DNA of 64,000 nucleotides, from the NCBI GenBank assembly GCA_903825465.1, contig CAIKAR010000030.1, positions 274,865-338,864 on the forward strand. Direction: 5' to 3'. The position numbers and the translations under genes were made by a program. The stretch is from an uncultured Hyphomicrobiales bacterium. Its GTDB lineage: Bacteria > Pseudomonadota > Alphaproteobacteria > Rhizobiales > Beijerinckiaceae. Positions 29,775-39,333 of this stretch are shown piece by piece. Position 1 is the first letter of the stretch. Each line of letters begins with the position of its first letter. Under the pieces are notes generated by a model. That model was not told the DNA's origin, searched no databases, and saw only the letters and a program-made list of their open reading frames with translations.

Positions 29775-29842
29775 ATGTTTATTGCGTTCCAGCGCCCGCG
29801 TTGATATAGCGTCGGCGGCTCAATGAAACCAGCGGGATCAAA

Positions 29843-31249
29843 ATGACAAGTTCAACGCATGACTGCGCCGTCGCGGATATGAAGCTCGCGGAGTTTGGCC
29901 GCAAGGAGCTCGATATCGCCGAAACGGAAATGCCGGGGTTGATGAAGACCCGCGAGGAATTCGGCAAGTCGCAGCCGCTCAAGGGCGCGCGCATCGCGGG
30001 CTCGCTGCACATGACCATTCAGACGGGCGTGCTCATCGAGACGCTGAAAGCGCTGGGCGCCGATGTGCGCTGGGCCTCGTGCAACATCTATTCGACGCAG
30101 GACCACGCGGCCGCGGCGATCGTCGCCGCCGGCACGCCCGTGTTCGCCATCAAGGGCGAGAGCCTCAAGGACTATTGGGAATACACGCACAAGATCTTCG
30201 AGTGGGCCGACGGTGGCACGCCGAACATGATCCTCGACGATGGCGGGGACGCCACGTCGCTCATCCACCTGGGCATGCGCGCGGAAAAGGGCGATGTCGC
30301 GTTCCTCGAAAAGCCCGCGAACGAGGAAGAAGAGGTTCTTTTCGCCGCGATCAAGGCCCGCCTGAAGTCCAAGCCCGGCTGGTACACGGCCAACGGCAAG
30401 GCCATCAAGGGCGTTTCCGAGGAAACGACCACCGGCGTGCACCGCCTTTACAACATGGAAAAGGATGGCTCGCTGCTCTGGCCGGCGATCAACGTCAACG
30501 ACTCCGTCACCAAGTCGAAGTTCGACAACCTCTACGGCTGCAAGGAATCGCTCGTTGACGGCATTCGCCGCGGCACCGACGTGATGATGGCCGGCAAGGT
30601 CGCGATGGTGGCTGGCTTCGGCGACGTCGGCAAGGGCTCGGCCGCCTCGCTGCGCAACGCCGGCTGCCGCGTGATGGTCTCCGAAATCGATCCTATCTGC
30701 GCGTTGCAGGCGGCGATGGAGGGCTACGAGGTCACGACGATGGAGGACGCGGCGGGCCGCGCCGACATTTTCGTCACCGCCACGGGCAATGTCGATGTCA
30801 TCACGGTGGATCACGTGCGGGCGATGAAGGACCGCGCCATCGTCTGCAACATCGGACACTTCGATTCCGAAATTCAGGTGGCGGGCCTGAAGAACTTCAA
30901 GTGGAACAACATCAAGCCGCAGGTCGACGAGATCGAGCTGCCGGGCGGCAAACGTATCATCCTGCTGTCGGAGGGCCGCCTTGTGAACCTTGGCAACGCC
31001 ACGGGCCATCCGTCGTTCGTGATGTCGGCGTCGTTCACCAACCAGACGCTGGCGCAGATCGAATTGTGGACCAAGCCGGGTCATTACGAGCGCAAGGTTT
31101 ACACCCTGCCCAAACATCTCGACGAGAAGGTCGCGGCGCTCCACCTCGACAAGATCGGCGTCAAGCTGACCAAGCTTTCCACGCATCAGGCGGGATATCT
31201 CGGCCTTTCGCAGACCGGTCCGTTCAAGCCTGACCACTACCGCTATTGA
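29843..31249 (+). CDS. ahcY: Adenosylhomocysteinase
   Basis: S-adenosylhomocysteine hydrolase, 468 aa, which clears the product of all SAM-dependent methylations and returns homocysteine to the methyl cycle. The NAD-binding fold is shown by [24 protein letters not shown]. Other signatures are [49 protein letters not shown] and the C-terminal [20 protein letters not shown]. Its length is that of the long bacterial form with the extra insertion. A palindromic operator lies upstream and a strong terminator downstream, so it is a single-gene unit. Confidence 0.97.
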   Translation: MTSSTHDCAVADMKLAEFGRKELDIAETEMPGLMKTREEFGKSQPLKGARIAGSLHMTIQTGVLIETLKALGADVRWASCNIYSTQDHAAAAIVAAGTPVFAIKGESLKDYWEYTHKIFEWADGGTPNMILDDGGDATSLIHLGMRAEKGDVAFLEKPANEEEEVLFAAIKARLKSKPGWYTANGKAIKGVSEETTTGVHRLYNMEKDGSLLWPAINVNDSVTKSKFDNLYGCKESLVDGIRRGTDVMMAGKVAMVAGFGDVGKGSAASLRNAGCRVMVSEIDPICALQAAMEGYEVTTMEDAAGRADIFVTATGNVDVITVDHVRAMKDRAIVCNIGHFDSEIQVAGLKNFKWNNIKPQVDEIELPGGKRIILLSEGRLVNLGNATGHPSFVMSASFTNQTLAQIELWTKPGHYERKVYTLPKHLDEKVAALHLDKIGVKLTKLSTHQAGYLGLSQTGPFKPDHYRY

Positions 31250-31294
31250 TCGACCGCCGGCTCCGCCGGCGCCAATAAACAAAACACCCCAAGC

Positions 31295-31332
31295 AAAACG
31301 CCCCCGCGAGCCCGCGCTCGCGGGGGCGTTTT
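31295..31332. terminator. Strong bidirectional terminator after ahcY
   Basis: A 16-bp perfect inverted repeat (31295-31310 with 31317-31332), A-rich on the left and T-rich on the right, with a CCCGCG loop. A second GC hairpin (around 31257-31271) precedes it. Confidence 0.92.
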
Positions 31333-31442
31333 CTTTTCGTTTACGACTTTCTCAAATTCAGAGGCTAAAGATAGTGGCGATTGATTCGCGGCGGCCGCCC
31401 GCGTCCCCGTGAGGGGAACGCGGGGAGGGCGGGGAAGACTGG

Positions 31443-33980
31443 ATGAAAATGCGGTGGCCATTGCGGGGGCCGGCTCCGCCGGCGAAGCCGTTGACGCGGC
31501 GGGGCCGTCGCTATTTCCGGCTTTTCGGGGCGCTGACGTGCCTTTTCGGCCCGGGCGCGATGTCTTCGGGCGGGATGTCTTGGGCCGCGCAGCCAGACAC
31601 GCTCGAAATCGCTCGGCAGATGAACGAGAATCAAGCGGTTGTCGGTTTCGCGGTGATGATCGGCTTGGCGATGATCACCGTCGTCGTCGTTTTGATGCAC
31701 CTGTGGGGCAGGCGGCAGACCACGCTGCGGGAAGCCGGACTCGTGTCCGAAGTGGCTGACCTTCGCGCGCGGCTCGACCGCGCCAACATCTTCATGTCGA
31801 TCGAGCCGCAGATTTTCGCCGCCTGGGGCACCGCCAGCGGCGAGCCGGAGATCGAGGGCGACTTGTCGCTCGTCACGGAGGCGCCGATCGCCCGCCGCGT
31901 GCTGGCCTACGGGGCCTGGCTCGCGCCCGCCGCCGCGCAGGAGCTGGAAGGCTACGTGGAGCGGCTGAGGCGCACGGGCGAAAGCTTTCGCCTGCCCGTC
32001 GCAAGCCTCGCCGGACGGCATCTCGAGACGGAAGGCCGCGCCGCCGGCGGCCGCGCCGTCATGCGCATTCGCGAGGTCTCCGGCTATCATTTGCAGCTTT
32101 CCAAGCTTCGCCAGCGCTACGACGAAACCAACATAGAGACGGAGTCGTTGAAAGCCCTGCTCGATTCCACCCCGCAGCCCATGTGGATGCGCGATGGGAA
32201 CGAACGTCTGATCTGGGTCAATTCCGCTTACGCGGCCGCGGTCGAGGCGGCCGACAGGGCGGACGCCGTCGGTCGCGGGACCGAATTGCTCGACCGGCCC
32301 GCCAGGGATGGCGCCCGCGCCGCGCGCCGCGCGAACCAAGGATATCGGGAGCGCGTGCACGGGGTTGTCGCCGGGGAACGGCATCTGCTCGATGTCGTCG
32401 AGTTGCCGGCCCCGATCGGCTCGGTGGGGCAAGCGACAGATCTCTCCGAACTTGAGCAGGTGCGGGCCGACCTCGCCGGCCAGATGAAGTCCAACACCCA
32501 AACGCTGGATCAATTGTCCACCGCGGTCGCGATCTTCGACGGCGCGAGGCGTTTGGTGTTTCACAACCCCGCGTATCGGCAGCTTTGGTTTCTCGAACAA
32601 TCTTTTCTCGATCAGAACCCCACCGACGCGGAAATACTGGACCGGTTGCGCGCCGCGCACCGGCTGCCGGAGCAAACCGACTTCAGGGCCTGGAAGGCGA
32701 ACCTGCTGGCGACCTACCTCGCGGTCGAGGCCAGCGAGCAGGTTTGGCATCTGCCCGACCGGCGAACATTGCGCGTGGTGATCAACCCCAATCCCCAGGG
32801 AGGGGTGACATATCTCTTCGACGACCTGTCGGAACGCTACAAATTGCTGTCCCAGTACACGTCGCTGTTCAATGTGCAGACCGAAACGCTGAACTCCCTG
32901 TCGGAAGCCGTGGCGGTTTTCGGCAGCGATGGCCGGTTGAAGCTGTCGAATCCCGCGCTTTCCGAGGTGTGGGACACGCCGTTGGCGGAACTCGGCGACA
33001 ATCCCCACATCGACGACGTGATCGCGGCCTTTTCATCGACGCTGGCCGACCGGGCCACCTGGGACGACCTGCGCGCGATCGTGCTGGGTCTGCCGGACGC
33101 GCGCACCGGCTTCGAGCGGCGGCTGGAGCGCGTCGATGGCAAGATCATTCATTGCGCCGTGATTCCGCTTCCCGACGGCGCCGTCCTGATCACGTTCTCG
33201 GACATCAGCGCGAGCGCGAAATTCGCGGCGGCGCTGACCGAGCGCAACAAGGCCCTGCTCGACGCGGAGAATCTGCGCAACGATTTCGTGCATCATGTCT
33301 CCTACGAATTGCGCTCGCCGTTGACCAACATCATCGGCTTCATCCATCTGCTGACGGACGGAACGGTGGGATCGCTGAACGACAAGCAGCGCGAGTACAC
33401 CGGATACGTCCTGCAGTCGTCGGCGGCGTTGCTGGCCATCATCAACGACATCCTCGACATCGCGACCATCGACGCGGGCGCGATGGAGCTCGAACTCGGC
33501 GATGTCGATATCCGCGCGACCATCGAAGCGGCGGCGCAGGGCGTGCGCGACAGGTTGACCGAATCCTCGATACGGTTGACCATTGTCGCGGACAACGACA
33601 TCGGTTCGTTCGAGGCCGACGCCAAGCGCGTCAGGCAGGTGCTCTTCAACCTGCTGTCGAACGCGATCGGTTTTTCGTCGTCGGGCCAGACGGTGACCTT
33701 GATGGCTTCGCGCAGGGACGAATCCGTCGTGTTCAAGGTCGTTGACCAAGGCCGCGGCATAGCGCCGGAAGCGCTCGACAAGGTGTTTGAGAGGTTTGAA
33801 ACAAACTCCTCCGGCTCCCGCCACCGAGGCGTGGGCCTCGGCTTGTCCATTGTCCGCGCTTTCGTCGAATTGCACGGCGGCGAGGCCAGCATTCAATCGG
33901 CGCCGGGCGAGGGCACCGCGGTGACATGCGTCTTCCCGGCGAGGCACGCGGGCCGCCTCGCGAATTCCGCGATCGCATAG
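31443..33980 (+). CDS. divL: DivL-type sensor protein with Tyr in place of the phospho-His
   Basis: Membrane-bound histidine-kinase homologue of 845 aa. One or two N-terminal hydrophobic segments (about residues 27-48 and 66-88) precede three PAS-like domains (near 240, 355 and 475). The dimerisation box reads HHVSYELRSPLTNIIGF: the residue that should be the phosphorylated His is Tyr621, the defining feature of Caulobacter DivL. The ATPase domain keeps NLLSNAIGF, DQGRGIA and GVGLGLSIV. DivL regulates the CckA kinase and so CtrA activity. The gene lies between ahcY and tsaE; a terminator separates it from ahcY, and it is 13 nt before the tsaE fusion. Confidence 0.9.
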   Translation: MKMRWPLRGPAPPAKPLTRRGRRYFRLFGALTCLFGPGAMSSGGMSWAAQPDTLEIARQMNENQAVVGFAVMIGLAMITVVVVLMHLWGRRQTTLREAGLVSEVADLRARLDRANIFMSIEPQIFAAWGTASGEPEIEGDLSLVTEAPIARRVLAYGAWLAPAAAQELEGYVERLRRTGESFRLPVASLAGRHLETEGRAAGGRAVMRIREVSGYHLQLSKLRQRYDETNIETESLKALLDSTPQPMWMRDGNERLIWVNSAYAAAVEAADRADAVGRGTELLDRPARDGARAARRANQGYRERVHGVVAGERHLLDVVELPAPIGSVGQATDLSELEQVRADLAGQMKSNTQTLDQLSTAVAIFDGARRLVFHNPAYRQLWFLEQSFLDQNPTDAEILDRLRAAHRLPEQTDFRAWKANLLATYLAVEASEQVWHLPDRRTLRVVINPNPQGGVTYLFDDLSERYKLLSQYTSLFNVQTETLNSLSEAVAVFGSDGRLKLSNPALSEVWDTPLAELGDNPHIDDVIAAFSSTLADRATWDDLRAIVLGLPDARTGFERRLERVDGKIIHCAVIPLPDGAVLITFSDISASAKFAAALTERNKALLDAENLRNDFVHHVSYELRSPLTNIIGFIHLLTDGTVGSLNDKQREYTGYVLQSSAALLAIINDILDIATIDAGAMELELGDVDIRATIEAAAQGVRDRLTESSIRLTIVADNDIGSFEADAKRVRQVLFNLLSNAIGFSSSGQTVTLMASRRDESVVFKVVDQGRGIAPEALDKVFERFETNSSGSRHRGVGLGLSIVRAFVELHGGEASIQSAPGEGTAVTCVFPARHAGRLANSAIA

Positions 33981-33993
33981 GGGCTCGCTGGCC

Positions 33994-35529
33994 ATGGAAC
34001 CAGAACAATCCGTTCCAACGACGTGGCGCGTGAAGCTCGCCAACGAAGGCGCGACGCGCGCCTTGGCGAGGGAGGTCGCGAGTTTCGTTGGCGCCAACGA
34101 TCTCGTGACGCTGTCCGGCGAAATCGGCGCGGGCAAGACAACGTTCGCGCGCCATCTCATCCGCGCGGTTTTGGGTGACGATGACGTCGAGGTGCCCAGC
34201 CCGACGTTCACCCTCATGCAGGTTTACGCCGGCCCAAACTTCCCCGTCGTTCACGCGGACCTCTACAGAATTTCCAACCCCGACGAAATCGCCGAACTCG
34301 GCTGGAGCGAAGTCGCGGACGGCGCGCTCGTCGCCGTCGAATGGATCGAGCGGGCGGGCGACAAGCTGCCGGCCGACCGGCTGGATATCCGCTTTAGCCT
34401 CGCGCCGTCGGCGGGAGAGGGCGTGCGGCTGGCCGAAATTTCGGCGCATGGAGGTTTCGAGCCGCGTTTGCGGCGGGCCCGGGCGATCCACGCGTTGTTG
34501 CGGACGGTTGGCTGGTCGTCGGCGCGGCGCGCCCACATGTCGGGCGACGCTTCGGCGCGGCTCTACGAACGCCTCGTCAAGCCGGAGGCGTCCGCGGTGC
34601 TGATGATTTCGCCGCCCCGCGTGGACGCCTCGACCGTGCAGCACGCCACGCCCTACTCGAAAACCGCCCGCCTCGCCGAAGACATCAAACCCTTCCTCGC
34701 GATCGGGGCGGCGCTGCTCGAGATGGGCTACTCCGCGCCGAAAATCCTTGGCGTCGACGTTGAAAACGGCCTCGCGGTGCTGGAGGATCTGGGCGCGACC
34801 GGCGTTGTCGACGAGAATGGCCCCATCCCGGAGCGATACGCGGAAGCCGTCTCGGTTCTCGCCGACATGCATTCGCGCGACATGCCAACGGTGGTGCCAT
34901 TGCCGGACGGCGGCCAGTATCGCGTGCCATTCTACGATCTCGACGCCTATCGCGTGGAGGCGGAGCTGCTGATCGACTGGTACGCGATCTCGACGCCGGC
35001 CTCCATGTTCAACGCGGCCTCGCGCAGGCCCTACGCGGACATGTGGCTGAACGCCCTCGGCAAGCTGCGCGTCGACAGGCCGACGTGGACGTTGCGCGAC
35101 TACCACTCGCCCAATCTTATTTGGCTCGCCGACCGTGAAGGGCTCGACCGCGTTGGCATCATCGACTTTCAGGACTGTGTGCTCGGCCATCCCGCCTACG
35201 ACGTGGTGTCGCTGCTGCAGGACGCGCGGGTGACGGTGCCCGACGACCTCGAAATCAGGCTGTTGTCGCGCTACGCGCGCGAGCGCCGCGGCAAGGAGCC
35301 GGATTTCGACATGGCGCGGTTCGCCGAGGCCTACGCGGTCCTGGGCGCGCAGCGGGCCGCGAAAATCCTCGGCGTCTTCGCCCGCCTCGACAAGCGCGAC
35401 ATGAAGCCGCAATATCTCGCGCACTTGCCGCGGGTGGAAGCCTACCTCGCCAAGAACCTCGCGCACCCAGCCCTTGCCGAGACGCGCGCTTGGTTCAAGG
35501 CCCATGTGCCCGCGGTCCCCCTCGCCTAG
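33994..35529 (+). CDS. tsaE: TsaE - sugar kinase (AmgK-type) fusion protein
   Basis: Two enzymes in one 511-aa chain. Residues 1-150 are TsaE, the ATPase needed for N6-threonylcarbamoyl-adenosine in tRNA (Walker A GEIGAGKTTF; VPSPTFTLMQVY; HADLYRI; VEWIERA). Residues about 175-500 are an aminoglycoside-phosphotransferase-fold kinase (LRDYHSPNLIWL catalytic loop; GIIDFQDCVLGHPAYDVVSLL). The next gene encodes a MurU-type uridylyltransferase, so the kinase is most likely AmgK, which phosphorylates MurNAc/GlcNAc at C1 in cell-wall recycling. Such fusions occur in rhizobia. The two parts have no evident functional link. Confidence 0.9.
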   Translation: MEPEQSVPTTWRVKLANEGATRALAREVASFVGANDLVTLSGEIGAGKTTFARHLIRAVLGDDDVEVPSPTFTLMQVYAGPNFPVVHADLYRISNPDEIAELGWSEVADGALVAVEWIERAGDKLPADRLDIRFSLAPSAGEGVRLAEISAHGGFEPRLRRARAIHALLRTVGWSSARRAHMSGDASARLYERLVKPEASAVLMISPPRVDASTVQHATPYSKTARLAEDIKPFLAIGAALLEMGYSAPKILGVDVENGLAVLEDLGATGVVDENGPIPERYAEAVSVLADMHSRDMPTVVPLPDGGQYRVPFYDLDAYRVEAELLIDWYAISTPASMFNAASRRPYADMWLNALGKLRVDRPTWTLRDYHSPNLIWLADREGLDRVGIIDFQDCVLGHPAYDVVSLLQDARVTVPDDLEIRLLSRYARERRGKEPDFDMARFAEAYAVLGAQRAAKILGVFARLDKRDMKPQYLAHLPRVEAYLAKNLAHPALAETRAWFKAHVPAVPLA

Positions 35530-35544
35530 CGGAAAAACGACAAC

Positions 35545-36279
35545 GTGCCCCAACAACAAGCGAGACATGGGCTTCGCAACGCCATGGTGTTCGCCGCGGG
35601 GTTGGGATCGCGGATGCGGCCCATAACGGACAAGACGCCCAAGCCGCTCGTGGAAGTCGCGGGCAAGGCGTTGATGGATCATTCCCTGGATCGGCTGGCC
35701 GAAGCGGGTTTCGAGACCGCGGTTGTCAATGTCCATCACCTCGCCGATCAGATCGAGGCGCATTTGCGCGGCCGCGAGCGTCCGAAGATCATTGTGTCCG
35801 ACGAAAGGGCGAAATTGCTCGATCAGGGAGGCGGCATCAAGAAGGCGCTGGCCCGCTTCGGCGGCGAGCCCTTCGTAGTCTGCAACACCGACGCGTTCTG
35901 GATCGAGGGACCGGGATCGAATCTGGAACGCATGGCGCGCGCCTGGAATCCCGACGAGATGGACGCGCTTTTGCTGGTGGCGTCGACGACCACCAGCGTC
36001 GGCGTCGATTGGCGCGGCGATTTCACCATGGATCCCTGGGGGCGCCTCGCCCGACGCGCCGAGGGCGAAGTCGCGCCGTTCGTTTATACGGGCGTTGGCG
36101 TTGTCAAGCCGGAATTCTTCAACGATCCGCGCGAGGTGTTCGGCCTGGCGCCGCTGTTTTTCTCGCTCGCGGCGAAGGGGCGGCTTCACGGCCTGCGCCT
36201 CGAGGGCTTGTGGCTTCACGTTGGCACGCCGGAGGCGATCGCCGAGGCGGAAGCCTCCATCGTCCGCTGGGCGAGGTAG
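35545..36279 (+). CDS. murU: MurU-type N-acetylmuramate-1-phosphate uridylyltransferase
   Basis: Nucleotidyltransferase of 244 aa starting at GTG. The signature MVFAAGLGSRMRPITDKTPKPLVEVAGK contains the nucleotide-binding GLGSRM loop and the KPL lysine; VCNTDAFWIEG holds the metal-binding Asp. With the AmgK-like kinase just upstream (15 nt), it would make UDP-MurNAc from recycled MurNAc, bypassing MurA and so the fosfomycin target. This pathway is established in Pseudomonas; its operation here is inferred from gene order. It is followed 6 nt later by addB. Confidence 0.87.
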   Translation: MPQQQARHGLRNAMVFAAGLGSRMRPITDKTPKPLVEVAGKALMDHSLDRLAEAGFETAVVNVHHLADQIEAHLRGRERPKIIVSDERAKLLDQGGGIKKALARFGGEPFVVCNTDAFWIEGPGSNLERMARAWNPDEMDALLLVASTTTSVGVDWRGDFTMDPWGRLARRAEGEVAPFVYTGVGVVKPEFFNDPREVFGLAPLFFSLAAKGRLHGLRLEGLWLHVGTPEAIAEAEASIVRWAR

Positions 36280-36285
36280 GCTGTC

Positions 36286-39200
36286 ATGGCGACGGCGCGC
36301 GCGTCCCGCCACATCCACACGATTCCGACGGGCGCGCCGTTTTTGCCGACGTTCGCGCGCGCGTTCGCCGAAGGCCGAATCATTCCTGGATTTCCCGATC
36401 CGGACGATCCGTTGTCCCTCGCGACGGCTGTTGTTTACGTGCCGACAAACCGCGCCGCGCGGATTTTGGCGCGGGAGTTTCTGGCGATCAGCGGCAGGCG
36501 CGCGATTATTCCCCCATCGATTGTTCCTTTGGGACGCCTTGAGACGCTGGAGCCGGACAACGATCCCGACAGCGCGGCTCCTGGTCCGTCGGACCGAACG
36601 ATCGGCGCCTTCGAGCGCAGACTCGCGCTGGCGACGCTGATCCGCAAATGGGCCGCCGCGTTGTCCGCCGCGACCGCGAGCGGCCCCGCCTTCGATCCCT
36701 TCATCCGGGATCATCAGCTGATTGGGGCGTCGTTCGCGTCGGCATGGGCGCTCGCCGGCGAACTGGCCGATTTGATCGACGAGTTTTACATCGAAGGCGT
36801 GGATTGGAGCCGGATCGACGGGCTGGTCCCCGACGAGTTCGACCAATATTGGGGCATCACGCGCCGCTTTCTGACGATTGCGGGCGAGGCCTGGCCGCTT
36901 CATCTGCGCGAATTGGGCGCCGTCGACCGGGTTCAATGGCAGGTCGCCATGGCCGACGCGGAAATCGCGCGCATCGCGTCGGGCCGCGCGCGCGGCCCCA
37001 TCGCGGTCGTCGGATCGACCGGCGCCAACGCCACGACCGCGCGGCTCATGGCGGCTGTGGCGCGCCACCCCAGAGGCGCTCTTGTGCTGCCGGGCCTCGA
37101 CCTCGGCCTCGATGACCATGCGTGGCGCTTACTGGCGGACACGGCGGTGGAAAGCGAACCGCTGGCGACGCATCCGCAGAGCGCGATGGCGCGACTGCTC
37201 GCCCAAGCCGGCCTCGACCGATCGGAAGTGGGGGAAGTCGCGCGGCCTCCCGCGGCTCTGGCGCAACGCAACCGTTTTTTGAGCGAGGCCCTTCGACCCG
37301 CCGAAACCACCGATTCGTGGTTCGCTTTCCGGCGGAGCGGCGGTCTGGCCGCCACAAGCCCGGGTCTCGCGGAGGTCGCCGTCGCGCTCGCCGCCGACGA
37401 GCGCGAGGAGGCTCTGTGCGCGGCGCTGAAGCTTCGCGAATGCGTCGAACTTGGCCGCGCCGCCGCGCTTGTGACGCCGGATCGCGACATCGCGCGCCGC
37501 GTGAAAGCCGAACTTTCGCGCTGGGGCGTCGAGGTCGACGATTCTGGCGGCGACTTTCTTTCCCGCTCCGCCCCCGGCGCGCTCGCTGGCGAACTTTTGA
37601 TGGCTGTCTCCAGCGACGCGGGCAACGTGGACCACGCCGCGATTCTCAGTCGCGACATCGCGCGCTTCGGGCTCGACGCGGACATCTGCGACCGGGTGAA
37701 ACGGATCGTCGATCTCGCCCTGTTGCGCCGCGTGGCCGCGCACCCGAACGTCGCCGCGCTCGACGACGCGGACTGGAGCGCCGCGGACGCGCTGCTCACC
37801 GCCTACGAGGCGGCGCTGACGCCCTTGCGCGGGGTCGGACCCGTGGCCCCCATCGATGCGTGGGCCGACGCGCACAGGCGGTGCGTCGAACGGACGGCCG
37901 CGGGCGGAGAGCCCGAGGCTTTGCCGGGATGGCGCGAACTCGGAGTCCTTTTCGACGAGATGTCGGCGCACGGCGGCCTGGCGGGAGAGCTCCGCTTCGA
38001 CGAGTACGCGGCCTTCTTCCGCCGCGCGATGGCCGAAGTCGTCGTTCGCGCGGCGCCGGACAATGGGCGCAAGGTGCGGTTGCTCGGACTTCTGGAAGCG
38101 CGGCTGCTGCATTTCGACACCGTCGTGATGGCGGGCTTCGACGAGGGGATCTGGCCGCCCAAAACGCCCGCCAGCGCGTTTCTGAACCGCGCGATGCGCG
38201 CGGCGCTGGGCCTGTCGTCCCCCGATCGCCGCATCGGCCAAACCGCGCATGACCTGGTTCAGGCGCTCGGCGCGCCGGACGTGTTTATCGCGCGGTCCTT
38301 GAAGCGCGAGGGCGCTCCCACCGTTCCCTCGCGGTTCGCGCAACGCGTGGCGGCGCTGCTCGGCGAGACGCCGTGGGCGGAGTGCCTCGGCCGCGGTTCG
38401 CGCTATGTCGCGCTCGCCCGGCGGATAGATGTTCGTCCAAGCCGGCGCGTCCCGCCGCCGGCGCCCCGCCCACCCCTACGCTTGCGCCCGCAAAATCTCA
38501 GTGTGACGCGCGTCGAAACGCTGCGCCGCGACCCCTATTCGATCTACGCCGAAAAAATCCTGCGCCTGCGGTCCTTGGATCCCCTCCAAACCACGCCCGG
38601 ACCGCGCGAGTATGGCACCGCGTTGCACGAAACGATTTCCGAATTCGCGGCGGACTTTCACCGTTCCGGCGGCGTTCGCCCGCCGCTCGAGAATTTGCTG
38701 GCGCTGGCGCGCGTGAAATTCGAGTTGTTTCTGGGCGAGATGGGCTTCGAGGAGTTCGGCTGGCCGCGGCTGGAACGGGTTCTCGCGGCTTACCACGCGT
38801 GGGAAATTCTACGCGCGGGCGATGTTTCCGGCGCGCGCCTTGAACTCGGCGGCGGGCTCAAATTCGAGCTGGACGACGCCACGACGTTCAATCTCACCGC
38901 GCGCGCCGATAGAATCGAAACGTCGCGGGATGGCGTGACGACGATTCTGGATTTCAAAAGCGGGCGCTTGCCAACCACTCCGGAAATCGAAGCCGGGTTC
39001 GCTCCGCAACTTGTTCTCGAAGCGAAGATGGCGCTCGACGGCGCGTTTGGTCCGCCGCCGCGCCACGGCGTCGCGGCGCTGTATGTGAAGCTGGGCGGCG
39101 CCGATTTGCTGAAGACGAAAGCGGTCGGGTCGAACCCGAGAGACCTGCCGCTCGACGAATTGATAGCCAGCCAATTCAACGGCCTGAAACAGCTGCTCAA

Positions 39201-39333
39201 TCAGCTTCGCGATGTCGAAACGCCCTATATGTCGCGGCCCTATCCGCGGTTCACGCGCCGTTTCGGCGAGTTCGACCATCTCGCCCGGGTCAAGGAATGG
39301 TCCGCCGACGGGGACTCGGAGGCGGTGGAATGA
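36286..39333 (+). CDS. addB: Double-strand break repair protein AddB
   Basis: Large subunit of the AddAB helicase-nuclease, 1015 aa, which resects broken DNA ends for recombination. The alphaproteobacterial-type opening is IPTGAPFLPTFARAF, and the N-terminal region contains YVPTNRAARILAREFL in place of a strong Walker A. The central region carries VVMAGFDEGIWPPKTPASAFLNRAMR. The C-terminal RecB-like nuclease is visible as VTTILDFKSGRLPT. The four Cys of the iron-sulfur staple seen in Firmicutes AddB are absent, as usual in this class. Its stop overlaps the addA start as ATGA. Confidence 0.93.
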   Translation: MATARASRHIHTIPTGAPFLPTFARAFAEGRIIPGFPDPDDPLSLATAVVYVPTNRAARILAREFLAISGRRAIIPPSIVPLGRLETLEPDNDPDSAAPGPSDRTIGAFERRLALATLIRKWAAALSAATASGPAFDPFIRDHQLIGASFASAWALAGELADLIDEFYIEGVDWSRIDGLVPDEFDQYWGITRRFLTIAGEAWPLHLRELGAVDRVQWQVAMADAEIARIASGRARGPIAVVGSTGANATTARLMAAVARHPRGALVLPGLDLGLDDHAWRLLADTAVESEPLATHPQSAMARLLAQAGLDRSEVGEVARPPAALAQRNRFLSEALRPAETTDSWFAFRRSGGLAATSPGLAEVAVALAADEREEALCAALKLRECVELGRAAALVTPDRDIARRVKAELSRWGVEVDDSGGDFLSRSAPGALAGELLMAVSSDAGNVDHAAILSRDIARFGLDADICDRVKRIVDLALLRRVAAHPNVAALDDADWSAADALLTAYEAALTPLRGVGPVAPIDAWADAHRRCVERTAAGGEPEALPGWRELGVLFDEMSAHGGLAGELRFDEYAAFFRRAMAEVVVRAAPDNGRKVRLLGLLEARLLHFDTVVMAGFDEGIWPPKTPASAFLNRAMRAALGLSSPDRRIGQTAHDLVQALGAPDVFIARSLKREGAPTVPSRFAQRVAALLGETPWAECLGRGSRYVALARRIDVRPSRRVPPPAPRPPLRLRPQNLSVTRVETLRRDPYSIYAEKILRLRSLDPLQTTPGPREYGTALHETISEFAADFHRSGGVRPPLENLLALARVKFELFLGEMGFEEFGWPRLERVLAAYHAWEILRAGDVSGARLELGGGLKFELDDATTFNLTARADRIETSRDGVTTILDFKSGRLPTTPEIEAGFAPQLVLEAKMALDGAFGPPPRHGVAALYVKLGGADLLKTKAVGSNPRDLPLDELIASQFNGLKQLLNQLRDVETPYMSRPYPRFTRRFGEFDHLARVKEWSADGDSEAVE

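Noticed and set aside
29738..29842. SAM or SAH riboswitch before ahcY
   Set aside because: I could not find the conserved pseudoknot elements. The AT-rich palindrome explains the regulatory signal better.
33733..37119. 1128-codon minus-strand open frame across divL, tsaE-amgK, murU and addB
   Set aside because: It is antisense to four well-recognised genes, rich in Arg/Gly/His as expected from a GC-rich shadow frame, and shows no family motif.
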